From positions 1-37,029 of the forward strand of contig NZ_JALEGG010000019.1 in the NCBI RefSeq assembly GCF_022763525.1: a stretch of 37,029 nt of DNA, written 5' to 3'. Source of the DNA: Acidovorax sp. GTDB lineage: Bacteria; Pseudomonadota; Gammaproteobacteria; Burkholderiales; Burkholderiaceae_C. A program made the position numbers and the translations under genes. The notes below the pieces were generated by a model, which worked only from the letters and a program-made list of their open reading frames with translations, did no database searches and had not been told where the DNA came from. Below, piece after piece: positions 1 through 8,659 of the stretch; within the stretch, counting starts at the first letter, position 1, and each line of letters starts with the position of its first letter.

Positions 1-344
1 CGGTCCTGCGCAGCCGCCAGCGCTGCCGCGATGGTGGCGGCGCCCGGGTGGTACATCGCGTCGCGGAAGCTGTCGTCCACCTCCGCCGCGTGGGCGGCCG
101 TGCCGTTGATGAGCGCCGCCGTACGCGCGGTACTGCTGCGCCCGTTGCCCAGCCGCGCGCGGCCCCGGTCCAGGTCCTCCACCAGGGCCTGCTCCAGGAT
201 GGCGACGGGCGCCGCAGCCAGGCCGGGGAAAAGGGAGGCGTACCAGTCGATCACGGCCCGCTTGGCATGGTGGATGACGGCCTCGGGCAGCGGCTGGCGA
301 TGGAATTCGGTGGCGTAGTGGCCCAGTACTTCGGTGGCGTGCAT
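1..344 (-). CDS. MmgE/PrpD family protein (N-terminal part; C-terminus runs off the left window edge)
   Basis: Manual minus-strand translation from ATG at 344: MHATEVLGHYATEFHRQPLPEAVIHHAKRAVIDWYASLFPGLAAAPVAILEQALVEDLDRGRARLGNGRSSTARTAALINGTAAHAAEVDDSFRDAMYHPGAATIAAALAAAQD. The LINGTAAHAAEVDD...HPG pattern is typical of MmgE/PrpD. Absent from the ORF track because it has no stop in the window. Confidence 0.8.
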   Translation of the reverse strand, partial: MHATEVLGHYATEFHRQPLPEAVIHHAKRAVIDWYASLFPGLAAAPVAILEQALVEDLDRGRARLGNGRSSTARTAALINGTAAHAAEVDDSFRDAMYHPGAATIAAALAAAQD

Positions 345-345
345 C

Positions 346-1212
346 TCAGGTCTCTTCGGGGAGGGGGAAAGGGTTGAGCCACTGCAGCAGCAGGGCGTTG
401 ATGTCGGCGGCGGCTTCGTACTGCACCCAGTGTCCTGCGCCGGGCACCACCACGAAGCGGCTGGAATCCGTGCGCTGGGCCAGCAGCGGCCTGGTGGTTT
501 CGGGGACGGCGGTCACGTCATGTTCTCCCCAGGCCAGCAAGATGGGCCCAGCGTACCGGGCGAGTAAGGCGGGTAGCGCGCCTGCGCGGGACAGGGATTT
601 GCTGCGAAAGCGCGTGCGCAGGCAGGCCTCGCGGTGGATGTGCAGCGCCGCGGCATCCACGCTGTGCGCGCCCTGCAGCATCTGAACGCCCAGGTTGTGC
701 CGCAGGGCGTCGTCCAGGGCCTGTGCATTGCCCCGGACATGGGCTGGCTGCCAGGGGCGCAGCTCGCCCTGGGGGCGGCGTGGTCCGCCATGTCCTGCGG
801 GGCCCAGCAGCGCCAGACTGCAGACGGCGCCGTGCTCCATGGCCAGGGCCGCCGCCACCAGGCCGCCAAAGGAAAAGCCCACGACTTGCACGCGGGCGTT
901 GGCGCCGATCAGGCAGTCGAGCGAGGTCTTGAGAAGCGCGACGATGGATTCGAGCGTGAGGTCCGCACCGCCGGTGGAGTTGCCATAGCCCGGCAGGTCA
1001 GGCACCCACACCGTGTGGAAAGCCGCCAGCGCCTGCACATTACGCGCCCAGTGCAGCCAGCTGCCATGGCCGCCATGCAGAAGCACCACGGGCGGGCCGC
1101 CCGATCCAAAGCGGCGCCAGGCGATGCGGGCATCCGTGCCGGGCACCGCGATGTCGTGGCGCTCGGCCAGCCGCTCCAGCTCGGCGATGAAGCGCAAGGG
1201 TTCGTTGTCCAC
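346..1212 (-). CDS. alpha/beta hydrolase
   Basis: PPVVLLHGGHGSWLHWARN, VVGFSFGGLVAAALA (GxSxG), PGAGHWVQYEA. GTG start (VDNEPLRFIAELERLAERHDI) preferred because the longer track ORF overlaps the thiolase. Confidence 0.85.
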   Translation of the reverse strand: MDNEPLRFIAELERLAERHDIAVPGTDARIAWRRFGSGGPPVVLLHGGHGSWLHWARNVQALAAFHTVWVPDLPGYGNSTGGADLTLESIVALLKTSLDCLIGANARVQVVGFSFGGLVAAALAMEHGAVCSLALLGPAGHGGPRRPQGELRPWQPAHVRGNAQALDDALRHNLGVQMLQGAHSVDAAALHIHREACLRTRFRSKSLSRAGALPALLARYAGPILLAWGEHDVTAVPETTRPLLAQRTDSSRFVVVPGAGHWVQYEAAADINALLLQWLNPFPLPEET

Positions 1213-1234
1213 TGTGCCAGTCCCGAGGCTTCGC

Positions 1235-2440
1235 TCACACCCGCTCCAACACCACCGCAATGCCCTGGCCCACCCCGATGCACATCGTGCACAGCGCGTA
1301 GCGACCACCCGTGGCATGCAGCTGGTTGATGGCGGTGGTGGCCAGCCGGGCACCCGAGGCGCCCAGCGGGTGGCCCAGCGCAATGGCGCCGCCGTTGGGG
1401 TTCACCCGCTCGTCGTCGTCGGGCAGGCCCAGGTCGCGCAGCACGGCCAGGCCCTGTGCGGCAAAGGCTTCGTTGAGCTCGATCACGTCCATCTGCGCCA
1501 GTGTGAGGCCGGCCAGTGCCAGTACCTTGCGGGTGGCGGGAGCGGGCCCCATGCCCATGACGCGCGGCGGCACACCGGCCGTGGCCATGGCCACCACGCG
1601 GGCACGCGGCGTGAGGCCGTGGCGCGCGGCCGCGGCTTCATCGGCCAGCAGCAGCGCGCAGGCGCCATCGTTCACGCCCGAGGCGTTGCCGGCCGTCACC
1701 GTGCCGCCCGGCCGCACCACGCCCGGCAGCCGGGCCAGTGCCTCCAGCGTGGTCTCGCGCGGGTGCTCATCGCGCACCACGGCCACGGCATCGCCCTTCT
1801 TTTGCGGGACCATCACGGGCACGATCTCCGCGTCGAAGAAGCCGCGTTGCTGGGCGGCGAGGGCCTTGCGCTGCGAGGCCAGGGCCATGCGGTCCTGGTC
1901 CTCGCGGGCGATGCCGTAGTCGGTGGCCACGTTCTCGGCGGTCTCGGGCATGCTGTCCACGCCGTAGAGGGCTTTCATCTGCGGGTTCACCAAGCGCCAG
2001 CCGATGGTGGTGTCCTCAACTCGGGCGGCGCGCGAGAAGGCGGTCTCGGCCTTGCCCATCACGAAGGGCGCACGGCTCATGCTTTCCACCCCGCCGGCCA
2101 GCATCAGGCTCGCTTCGCCCGCCTTGATGGCGCGCGCCGCCGTGCCCAGCGCGTCCAGGCCCGATCCGCACAGCCGGTTCACGGTGCTGCCCGGTAGCCC
2201 CACGGGCAGGCCGGCCAGCAGCGCCGCCATGCGCGCCACATTGCGGTTGTCCTCGCCGGCCTGGTTGGCACAGCCGTAGATGATGTCGGCCACTGCCTCC
2301 CAGTCCAGCTGGGGGTGGCGGGCCATCAGGGCCTTGAGCGGCACGGCGCCCAGGTCGTCGGCGCGCACGCCCGAGAGGCTGCCACCGTAGCGGCCGAAGG
2401 GGGTGCGCACGGCGTCACAGATAAAGGCTTGTCGGTTCAT
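1235..2440 (-). CDS. pcaF: thiolase, 3-oxoadipyl-CoA thiolase-like (acetyl-CoA acyltransferase)
   Basis: AFICDAVRTPFGRYGGSLS, NRLCGSGLDA, GGVESMSRAPFVMGKA, NPNGGAIALGHPLGASGARL, CTMCIGVGQGIA: full thiolase signature set with PcaF-like N-terminus. Confidence 0.85.
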   Translation of the reverse strand: MNRQAFICDAVRTPFGRYGGSLSGVRADDLGAVPLKALMARHPQLDWEAVADIIYGCANQAGEDNRNVARMAALLAGLPVGLPGSTVNRLCGSGLDALGTAARAIKAGEASLMLAGGVESMSRAPFVMGKAETAFSRAARVEDTTIGWRLVNPQMKALYGVDSMPETAENVATDYGIAREDQDRMALASQRKALAAQQRGFFDAEIVPVMVPQKKGDAVAVVRDEHPRETTLEALARLPGVVRPGGTVTAGNASGVNDGACALLLADEAAAARHGLTPRARVVAMATAGVPPRVMGMGPAPATRKVLALAGLTLAQMDVIELNEAFAAQGLAVLRDLGLPDDDERVNPNGGAIALGHPLGASGARLATTAINQLHATGGRYALCTMCIGVGQGIAVVLERV

Positions 2441-2498
2441 CAGTTCATTTCCAGATGGGGTTGCTTCAATGTCCGCAGCAGGTGGAGTGCCTGTCCGC

Positions 2499-4568
2499 TT
2501 AGCCGGCCGAGCTCAGCAGCACCGACGGATCACCCCGCCGGCTGCCCGGCTCGCTGACGTCCGCCAACCAGGCGAAGTCCTCGCGCAGGGCCTGTTCGCC
2601 GCGTTCGCGGGCCCAGAACACCACGCCGCCTTCCCAGCGCGGAAATCCGTAGCCGTTGACCAAGGCCAAGTCCACATCGGTGGGGTGTGCGGCCACGCCT
2701 TCGGCCAGCAGCAATGCGGCTTCGTTGGCCAGCGCGAGCAGGGCCCGGCGCTGGATTTCGGCGTCGTCCACCTTGCGAGGCGCGATGCCCTTTACGGCAC
2801 GGGCCTGGGCGATCACCGCGTGCACGGCGGGGTCCACCGTGCGCTCGCCGCTTTCGCTGTACCGGTAGTAGCCCGCGCCCGTCTTGCGGCCCAGGCGGCC
2901 GGCCTCGCACAGCCGGTCGGGGATGTCCACGTAGCGGGCTGCCGGGTCGCGCTTGGCGGCGTGGGCCTGGCGCATGCGCCAGGCGATGTCCAGCCCCGAG
3001 AGGTCGGCCACCGCGAAGGGGCCCATGGCAAAGCCGAACTGCTGCAGCGCCGCGTCCACCTGCCCGGGCCAGGCGCCTTCCTCGATCAGGAACTCGCACT
3101 GGCGGCGGTAAGCCGCATACAAACGATTGCCTACAAACCCGAAGGCATTGCCCGTGAGCAGGGGCAGCTTGCCCAGGCGGCGGCCGAAGGCCATGCCGGT
3201 GGCCAGCGCATCGGGCGCGCTGGCCGCGCCGCGCACCACCTCCAGGAGGCGCATCACGTTCGCGGGGCTGAAGAAGTGCAGGCCGATCACATCCTGCGGC
3301 CGTTGGGTGGCGTTGGCAATGGCATCCAGGTCCAGGTAGGAGGTGTTGCTGGCGAGCACGGCGCCGGGCCGGGCGATGGCACCGATGCGCGCGAACACCT
3401 GCTGCTTGACCTCCAGGTCTTCGAACACGGCCTCGATCACCAGATCGGCCTCGGCCAGTGCGCTCCAGTCCAGGCCTGGGTGCAGGCGCTGCTGCTGTGC
3501 GTGGGCCTGCGCGGCGTCCAGCTTACCGGCGCGCGTCCGGTCGGCGTAGTGGTGGTGGATGCGCTGGGTGCCGCGCTCCAGGGCCGCCGCGTCCTGCTCG
3601 ATCAGCAGCACGGTGCAGCCAGCCGCCAGCGCCGCCAAGGCGATGCCCGTGCCCATGGTGCCGGCGCCGAGCACGGCCACCGTGTCCGCTGACCGAGGCG
3701 CCACGCCTTGCAGTACGGGCACTCGGGCGCTGTCGCGCTCGGCAAAGAACTGGTGCCGCAGCGCGCGGGCTTCGCGGCCCAGGCGCAGGCGCTGGAACAC
3801 TTCGCGCTCCTGGCGCAGGCCTTCGTCGATGGGCAGCGTGGCGGTGGACCGCACGGCGGCAATGGCCGCAGCCACTTGCGGGCGGCGCTTGCCCGCCCTG
3901 AGGGCGGCCTCGGCGGCAGCTTCGATGGCCGCAGCGTCGGACTCCGGCACGGGCAGGTCGCGCAGACGGCGCTTGCCGCCGCGTGCGGCCAACGCTTCGG
4001 CACGTGCGACGGCGGCGGTGCGCAAGCTGGCCTCGCTGGCGGCCAGATCGTCCACCAAGCCTGCCTGCAGCGCCTGTGCGGCCGGGACGCGTTCGCCCGA
4101 GCAGACCATGGCGATCGCGCGCGGCACGCCCACGATGCGCGGCAGCCGCTGTGTGCCGCCCGCGCCGGGGATGATGCCCAGCGTGACCTCTGGCAGTCCG
4201 ACCACGGTGCCGGGCGCGGCCACGCGGGCGTCGCAGCCCAGTGCCAACTCAAAGCCACCGCCCAGCGCCGCACCATGCAGCGCCGCCACAAAGGGCTTGG
4301 GGCAGGCCTCGATGGCGGCGATCACATCGGGCAGCTGCGGCTCTACCAGGCGCAGGCCGAATTCGCGCAGGTCTGAGCCGGCGATGAAGGTCTTGCCCGC
4401 GCCGATGAGGATGGCCGCCTGCAGGCTGGCATCGGCCTGCACGGCCTGGATTGCGCTGAGTAGCCCCGCGCGCACGGCGGCGGAGCCGGCGTTGATGGGC
4501 GGGTTGTCGATGACGATGACGCCCACGCTGCCCTCGCGCTCCAGGCGCACCTTGTGCTGTGCATCCAT
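2499..4568 (-). CDS. bifunctional enoyl-CoA hydratase / 3-hydroxyacyl-CoA dehydrogenase (FadB/FadJ-like)
   Basis: Crotonase half with both catalytic Glu positions (GGGFELALGCD, GLPEVTLGIIPGAGGTQRLPR), then Rossmann GAGTMGTGIA and HACDH motifs (LHFFSPANVMRLLEVV, NAFGFVGNRL, GRKTGAGYYRY). Confidence 0.92.
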   Translation of the reverse strand: MDAQHKVRLEREGSVGVIVIDNPPINAGSAAVRAGLLSAIQAVQADASLQAAILIGAGKTFIAGSDLREFGLRLVEPQLPDVIAAIEACPKPFVAALHGAALGGGFELALGCDARVAAPGTVVGLPEVTLGIIPGAGGTQRLPRIVGVPRAIAMVCSGERVPAAQALQAGLVDDLAASEASLRTAAVARAEALAARGGKRRLRDLPVPESDAAAIEAAAEAALRAGKRRPQVAAAIAAVRSTATLPIDEGLRQEREVFQRLRLGREARALRHQFFAERDSARVPVLQGVAPRSADTVAVLGAGTMGTGIALAALAAGCTVLLIEQDAAALERGTQRIHHHYADRTRAGKLDAAQAHAQQQRLHPGLDWSALAEADLVIEAVFEDLEVKQQVFARIGAIARPGAVLASNTSYLDLDAIANATQRPQDVIGLHFFSPANVMRLLEVVRGAASAPDALATGMAFGRRLGKLPLLTGNAFGFVGNRLYAAYRRQCEFLIEEGAWPGQVDAALQQFGFAMGPFAVADLSGLDIAWRMRQAHAAKRDPAARYVDIPDRLCEAGRLGRKTGAGYYRYSESGERTVDPAVHAVIAQARAVKGIAPRKVDDAEIQRRALLALANEAALLLAEGVAAHPTDVDLALVNGYGFPRWEGGVVFWARERGEQALREDFAWLADVSEPGSRRGDPSVLLSSAG

Positions 4569-4577
4569 GGCGCGTCC

Positions 4578-6662
4578 TCAGGCCAGCACCACCACGCCGT
4601 CGGCGGCGCGCACGCCCTGGCCCTGGGGCAACACGAAGACCGGGTTGATCTCGGCCTCCACCAAGCGCTCGCCCAGCTGCGCGGCCATTTGCGAGAAGGC
4701 CATGATGGCATCGACGAGCGCGGGCACGTCGGCCTTGGGACGGCCCCGGAAGCCGTCCAGCAGCGGCCAGGTCTTGAGCTCCTGCGCCATGGCCAGCGCG
4801 TCGGCGCGCGAGAGGCCACCCTCGGGCGGCAGCAGGCGCATGGTGGTGTCCTTGAACAGCTCCGCCGTCACGCCGCCCATGCCCAGCAGGATGGCCGTGC
4901 CCAGCGCATCGCGGTGCATGCCCAGGATCAGCTCGGTGCCGCCCGCCACCATCTCCTGCACGAGAAAGCGCCTGGGCTGCACGCCGGCCTTGGCCTCTAC
5001 GTCGGAGGCCATGGCCAGCAGGCGCGTGCCAATGCTCTCGGGCGTGAGGTTCACGGCCACGCCGCCCACGTCGCTCTTGTGCGTGATCTCGGCCGACAGG
5101 ATCTTCAGCACCACGCGCCCGCCCAGTTCGCGGGCTGCGGCTTCGGCCTCGGCGGGGGTGGCGGCGATGCGCTCGCCCGCGCACGGCACGCCAAAGCGCG
5201 CAAAGAGCTGCTTGGCCTGGTGTTCGTCCAGTGTGCCGCTGGGCAATGCCTCCAGCGGCACGGCGGCTGCTGGTGCGCTCGCTTCCAGCTGGGGTTGCAG
5301 GTCCGCCGCTTGCAGCATGGCGCGCAGCGCGGCCGTGCAGCTCTCGGCGGCGGCAAAAGCGGGCACCCCCCGCTGCGTGAGCAGCGCACCCACTTCGGGC
5401 GCATGCGGGCTCACGTAGGCGATCACCGGCTTGTCGGAGTGGGGCAGGCAGTCCTCGATGGCGCCGGCCAGCAGCTCGGGCATGGCGAGGCTGGACGAGC
5501 CCACGATGACGGTGAGCGCGTCATAGCTCGGGCTGGCCAGCAGCACCTTGATGGCGCCGCGCAGCAGGTCGGGCTTGAGGCCGGCCAACGTCACGTCGAT
5601 GGGGTTGCGGTCCAGCACGGCGTGGTCGCCGGTTTGCAGTGCGCGCAGGGCCTCGGCCGTGGCGGCGTCGGGTGCAGGGGTGTCGAAGCCCGCGAGACCC
5701 AGGTCATCGGACACCAGCGTGCCGGCACCTCCAGTGGAGGTGAGGATGGCCACGCGCCGGCCGTGCAGTTTTCGCCCGGTTGCCAGCGCTGCGGGCATGT
5801 CCAGCAGGTCGCTGAAGGTCTGCGCGCGGATCACGCCCACCTGCTTGAACAGCGCGTCGTACATGCGGTCGGCACCCGCCAGCGCGCCGGTGTGCGACAC
5901 GGCAGCCTGGGCGCCGGCTTCAGACCGGCCGATCTTGAACGCCACCACCGGCTTGCCCGCGCGCGCCGCCTTGAGGCAAGCGTTACGGAACTTGTCCGGG
6001 TTGCGCACGGTTTCCACGTACAGGGCGATGACCTTGGTGGCCTCGTCGTCCGCCAGGTGGTCGATGAAATCGGCCAGCTCCAGGTCCACCTCGTTGCTGG
6101 TGGAGATCAACTTGGACAGGCCGATGCCGCGCGCTGCAGCGCGCGACAGCAGCGCCCCCAGGATGCCCCCGCTCTGGGACACCACACCGATGCCCCCCAC
6201 GGGAAAGTGCTCCATCTCCAGCGCGCCCGTGGCCGACAGCACGATGTTGTCAGTAAGGTTCACCAGGCCGATGGTGTTGGGGCCCAGGATGCGCATGCGA
6301 CCCGCAGCTTCGATGAGCTGCTGCTGGCGGCGCGCGCCTTCAGCGCCGGTTTCGGTGTAGCCGCTGGCCAGCACGATGGCGGCGGCGGTGCCGCGCTCGG
6401 CAAGCTCGCGCACGGCGATGTGGGCACGCTCCGCGCCCAGCAGCACGATGCCCACGTCGGGCACGCCGGGCAGGGCGGCGATGTCGGGGTAGCAGGGCAG
6501 GTCGCCGATGCGGTCCACCTTGGGATTGACCGGATAGATGCGGCCGGCGAACCCGTGCTTGAGCAAATAGGACACGGGGCGCCCGGCGGTCTTGCTGGCG
6601 TCGGCAGAGGCGCCGATGATGGCAACGCTTTGGGGCTTGAGCAGGCGGGAGAGGGCGTTCAT
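4578..6662 (-). CDS. ADP-forming acyl-CoA synthetase (acetate--CoA ligase family, fused alpha/beta)
   Basis: MNALSRLLKPQSVAIIGASADASKTAGRP; GVVSQSGGILG; AAVSHTGALAGADRMYDALF (phospho-His region); C-terminal ATP-grasp half. Start set at ATG 6662, shortening the track ORF (which extends to 7112). Confidence 0.88.
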   Translation of the reverse strand: MNALSRLLKPQSVAIIGASADASKTAGRPVSYLLKHGFAGRIYPVNPKVDRIGDLPCYPDIAALPGVPDVGIVLLGAERAHIAVRELAERGTAAAIVLASGYTETGAEGARRQQQLIEAAGRMRILGPNTIGLVNLTDNIVLSATGALEMEHFPVGGIGVVSQSGGILGALLSRAAARGIGLSKLISTSNEVDLELADFIDHLADDEATKVIALYVETVRNPDKFRNACLKAARAGKPVVAFKIGRSEAGAQAAVSHTGALAGADRMYDALFKQVGVIRAQTFSDLLDMPAALATGRKLHGRRVAILTSTGGAGTLVSDDLGLAGFDTPAPDAATAEALRALQTGDHAVLDRNPIDVTLAGLKPDLLRGAIKVLLASPSYDALTVIVGSSSLAMPELLAGAIEDCLPHSDKPVIAYVSPHAPEVGALLTQRGVPAFAAAESCTAALRAMLQAADLQPQLEASAPAAAVPLEALPSGTLDEHQAKQLFARFGVPCAGERIAATPAEAEAAARELGGRVVLKILSAEITHKSDVGGVAVNLTPESIGTRLLAMASDVEAKAGVQPRRFLVQEMVAGGTELILGMHRDALGTAILLGMGGVTAELFKDTTMRLLPPEGGLSRADALAMAQELKTWPLLDGFRGRPKADVPALVDAIMAFSQMAAQLGERLVEAEINPVFVLPQGQGVRAADGVVVLA

Positions 6663-6667
6663 GGGGC

Positions 6668-7483
6668 TCACTCCTTTCCGGTCGTTGGGGTGGTCGTGGC
6701 GGCCGAGGCCTTCGCGAGGAAGGCCATCACCGCCTCGCGGTGCTCCGTGCTGGTGTAGCAGATGCCCTGGGCCTGGCTGCCCTGCGAAAACACCTGCTGT
6801 GCCGAGAGTTCGAAGCTCTGGTCCAGGATGGTCTTGCCCAGCGCCAGCGCGGTGGCCGAGCCCTTGCTCAGCTCGGCCGCCCAGGCCTGCGCATCGGCCA
6901 CCAAGGTGTCGGCCGAGGTCTTGCGGTCCACGATGCCCAGGGCCAGCGCCTCCTCCACGTCCACCTTGCGGCCGGTGAAGATCAGCTCCTTGGCCCGGGG
7001 CAGGCCCACGCGGCGCGGCAGGAAGTACATGCCGCCGCCGTCGGGGATGATGCCGCGGTGGATGTACGACCAGGAGAAGTTCGCCCACTCGCTGGCGATG
7101 ATGAAGTCGCACGCCAGCGCGGTGTCGGCCCCCAGGCCCGAGGCGGAACCGTTCACGGCCGCGATGGTGGGCTTGGGCATCGTGTGCAGCAGGGTCTGCG
7201 TGTAGTGCACGCCTTGCTGGCGGTGCCAGCCGTTGAAGGCGATCTCGCCGGTGGGCGCGCTCATGCGGCGCTCCATGCCCGCGATGTCGCCGCCTGCGCA
7301 GAAGCCCTTGCCGTTGCCGGTCAGCACCAGGGCGCGAATGGATTTCTCGGCGCTCACATGCTCCAGCGCGGCGATGAATTCGCTTCGCATGGCGTCGCTC
7401 ATCGCGTTGCGCTTTTCGGGGCGGTTGAGGGCGAGGGTCGCGATGCCGTTGGCAACGCTCAGTTTGATCAGCTGGGAGGTCAT
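6668..7483 (-). CDS. enoyl-CoA hydratase/isomerase family protein (isomerase-like active site)
   Basis: LNRPEKRNAMSDAMRSEF; GNGKGFCAGGDIAGM; AAVNGSASGLGADTALACDFIIAS; GIIPDGGGMYFLPRRVG. Confidence 0.9.
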   Translation of the reverse strand: MTSQLIKLSVANGIATLALNRPEKRNAMSDAMRSEFIAALEHVSAEKSIRALVLTGNGKGFCAGGDIAGMERRMSAPTGEIAFNGWHRQQGVHYTQTLLHTMPKPTIAAVNGSASGLGADTALACDFIIASEWANFSWSYIHRGIIPDGGGMYFLPRRVGLPRAKELIFTGRKVDVEEALALGIVDRKTSADTLVADAQAWAAELSKGSATALALGKTILDQSFELSAQQVFSQGSQAQGICYTSTEHREAVMAFLAKASAATTTPTTGKE

Positions 7484-7501
7484 TTCTGTGCTTTCAGAAC
7501 A

Positions 7502-8500
7502 CTATTCGGTGGTGATGTTGTTGTCCTTGACGACCTTGCGCCAGCGGGCCTCCTCGCCCTTCGCGTAGGTGTCAAACTCCGCGGGGGTGCCCGCCTTGAT
7601 GACCAGCCCCTCGGCTTCCAGCTTCTTGCGGAAGGCCTCGGTTTGGGCTGCCTTCTTGGCGGCGCTGTTGAGTTTTTCGATCACGTCGGCAGGCGTGCCG
7701 GCCGGCGCGAACAGCCCGTACCAGCTGTCGGCCACATAGCCCGGCACACCGCTCTCTGCCACGGTGGGCACCTTGGCGAGGGCCGGCGCCGGAGAGCGGG
7801 TGGCGGTGGTGACGGCGAGCGCGCGCAGCTGTCCCTTTTCCACCATGGCGCCCACGGCCGCTGCGGTGGCAAACATGACATCCACCTGGCCGCCCAGCAG
7901 GTCGGTGAGGGCCGGGCCCGCGCCGCGGTAAGGCACATGGATGAGGTTGGTGCCGGTGAGGTTCTTGAACAGCTCACCGGCCAGGTGGGCGGAGGTGCCG
8001 GCCCCTTGCGAGGCGAAGGACAGCTTGCCGGGGGAGGCCTTGGCGGCCGCGATGACGTCCTTGACGGACTTGAATGGACTGCTGTCGCGCACCACCAGCA
8101 CGTTCGGCGAGACGCCCACCAGCATGACCGGCGTGAACGCCTTCTCATGGTTGTAGGGCAGCTTGGGCTGGAGGCTGGGGTTCACCACATGGGCCACCGT
8201 GGCCATGACGAGGGTGTAGCCATCGGCAGGGCTCTTGGCCGCGATGTCCGTGCCGATGATGGTGCCTGCGCCGGGCTTGTTGTCGATGATGACGGGCTGA
8301 CCCAGCTCCTGGCCCATGACCGTGGTGAGTGACCGCGCCACCAGGTCGGTGCCGCCGCCGGGTGCGAAGGGCACGACAATGCGCACGGGTTTTTCTGGAA
8401 ACGCAGCGCGCGCAGACGCTGCCTGGAATCCGGCCACAACGGCTGTGGCAGTGAGCAACGCCGCAAGGCGCGAGCGCACAGAAGGCAGGGATGGGTACAT
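7502..8500 (-). CDS. Bug-family (tripartite tricarboxylate transporter type) substrate-binding protein
   Basis: Signal peptide, then FPEKPVRIVVPFAPGGGTDLVARSL; DNKPGAGTIIGTDIAAKSPADGYTL; HVPYRGAGPALTDLLGGQVDVMFA; GLFAPAGTPADVIEKLN. Start MYPSLPSVRSRLAALL at 8500. Confidence 0.92.
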   Translation of the reverse strand: MYPSLPSVRSRLAALLTATAVVAGFQAASARAAFPEKPVRIVVPFAPGGGTDLVARSLTTVMGQELGQPVIIDNKPGAGTIIGTDIAAKSPADGYTLVMATVAHVVNPSLQPKLPYNHEKAFTPVMLVGVSPNVLVVRDSSPFKSVKDVIAAAKASPGKLSFASQGAGTSAHLAGELFKNLTGTNLIHVPYRGAGPALTDLLGGQVDVMFATAAAVGAMVEKGQLRALAVTTATRSPAPALAKVPTVAESGVPGYVADSWYGLFAPAGTPADVIEKLNSAAKKAAQTEAFRKKLEAEGLVIKAGTPAEFDTYAKGEEARWRKVVKDNNITTE

Positions 8501-8620
8501 TTCTTGTCTCCGTTCATGGGTGATTTGCCCAGGGGCCGGGGCATTCCGGCGGCGGCATCGCGTGCCGCCTGATTCGCAAGGGAAGCGTAAAAGAACCCCC
8601 CACGAAGAGCACCTCCCCAA

Positions 8621-8635
8621 TTCCACTGAATGGAA
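8621..8635. promoter_or_regulatory. candidate IclR-family operator TTCCA-CTGAA-TGGAA
   Basis: Perfect 5-bp arms around 5 nt in the divergent bug/iclR intergenic region; resembles the TGGAA/TTCCA half-sites of IclR-type operators. Confidence 0.4.
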
Positions 8636-8659
8636 ATAACCAGCAGGATCTATTCATCC

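Noticed and set aside
4554-6758. 734-aa plus-strand ORF opposite the ADP-forming acyl-CoA synthetase
   Set aside because: Shadow ORF; the minus frame carries coherent family motifs.
7518-7534. TTGTCCTTGACGACC resembling the same operator
   Set aside because: Lies inside the 3' end of the Bug SBP gene and lacks the correct spacing.
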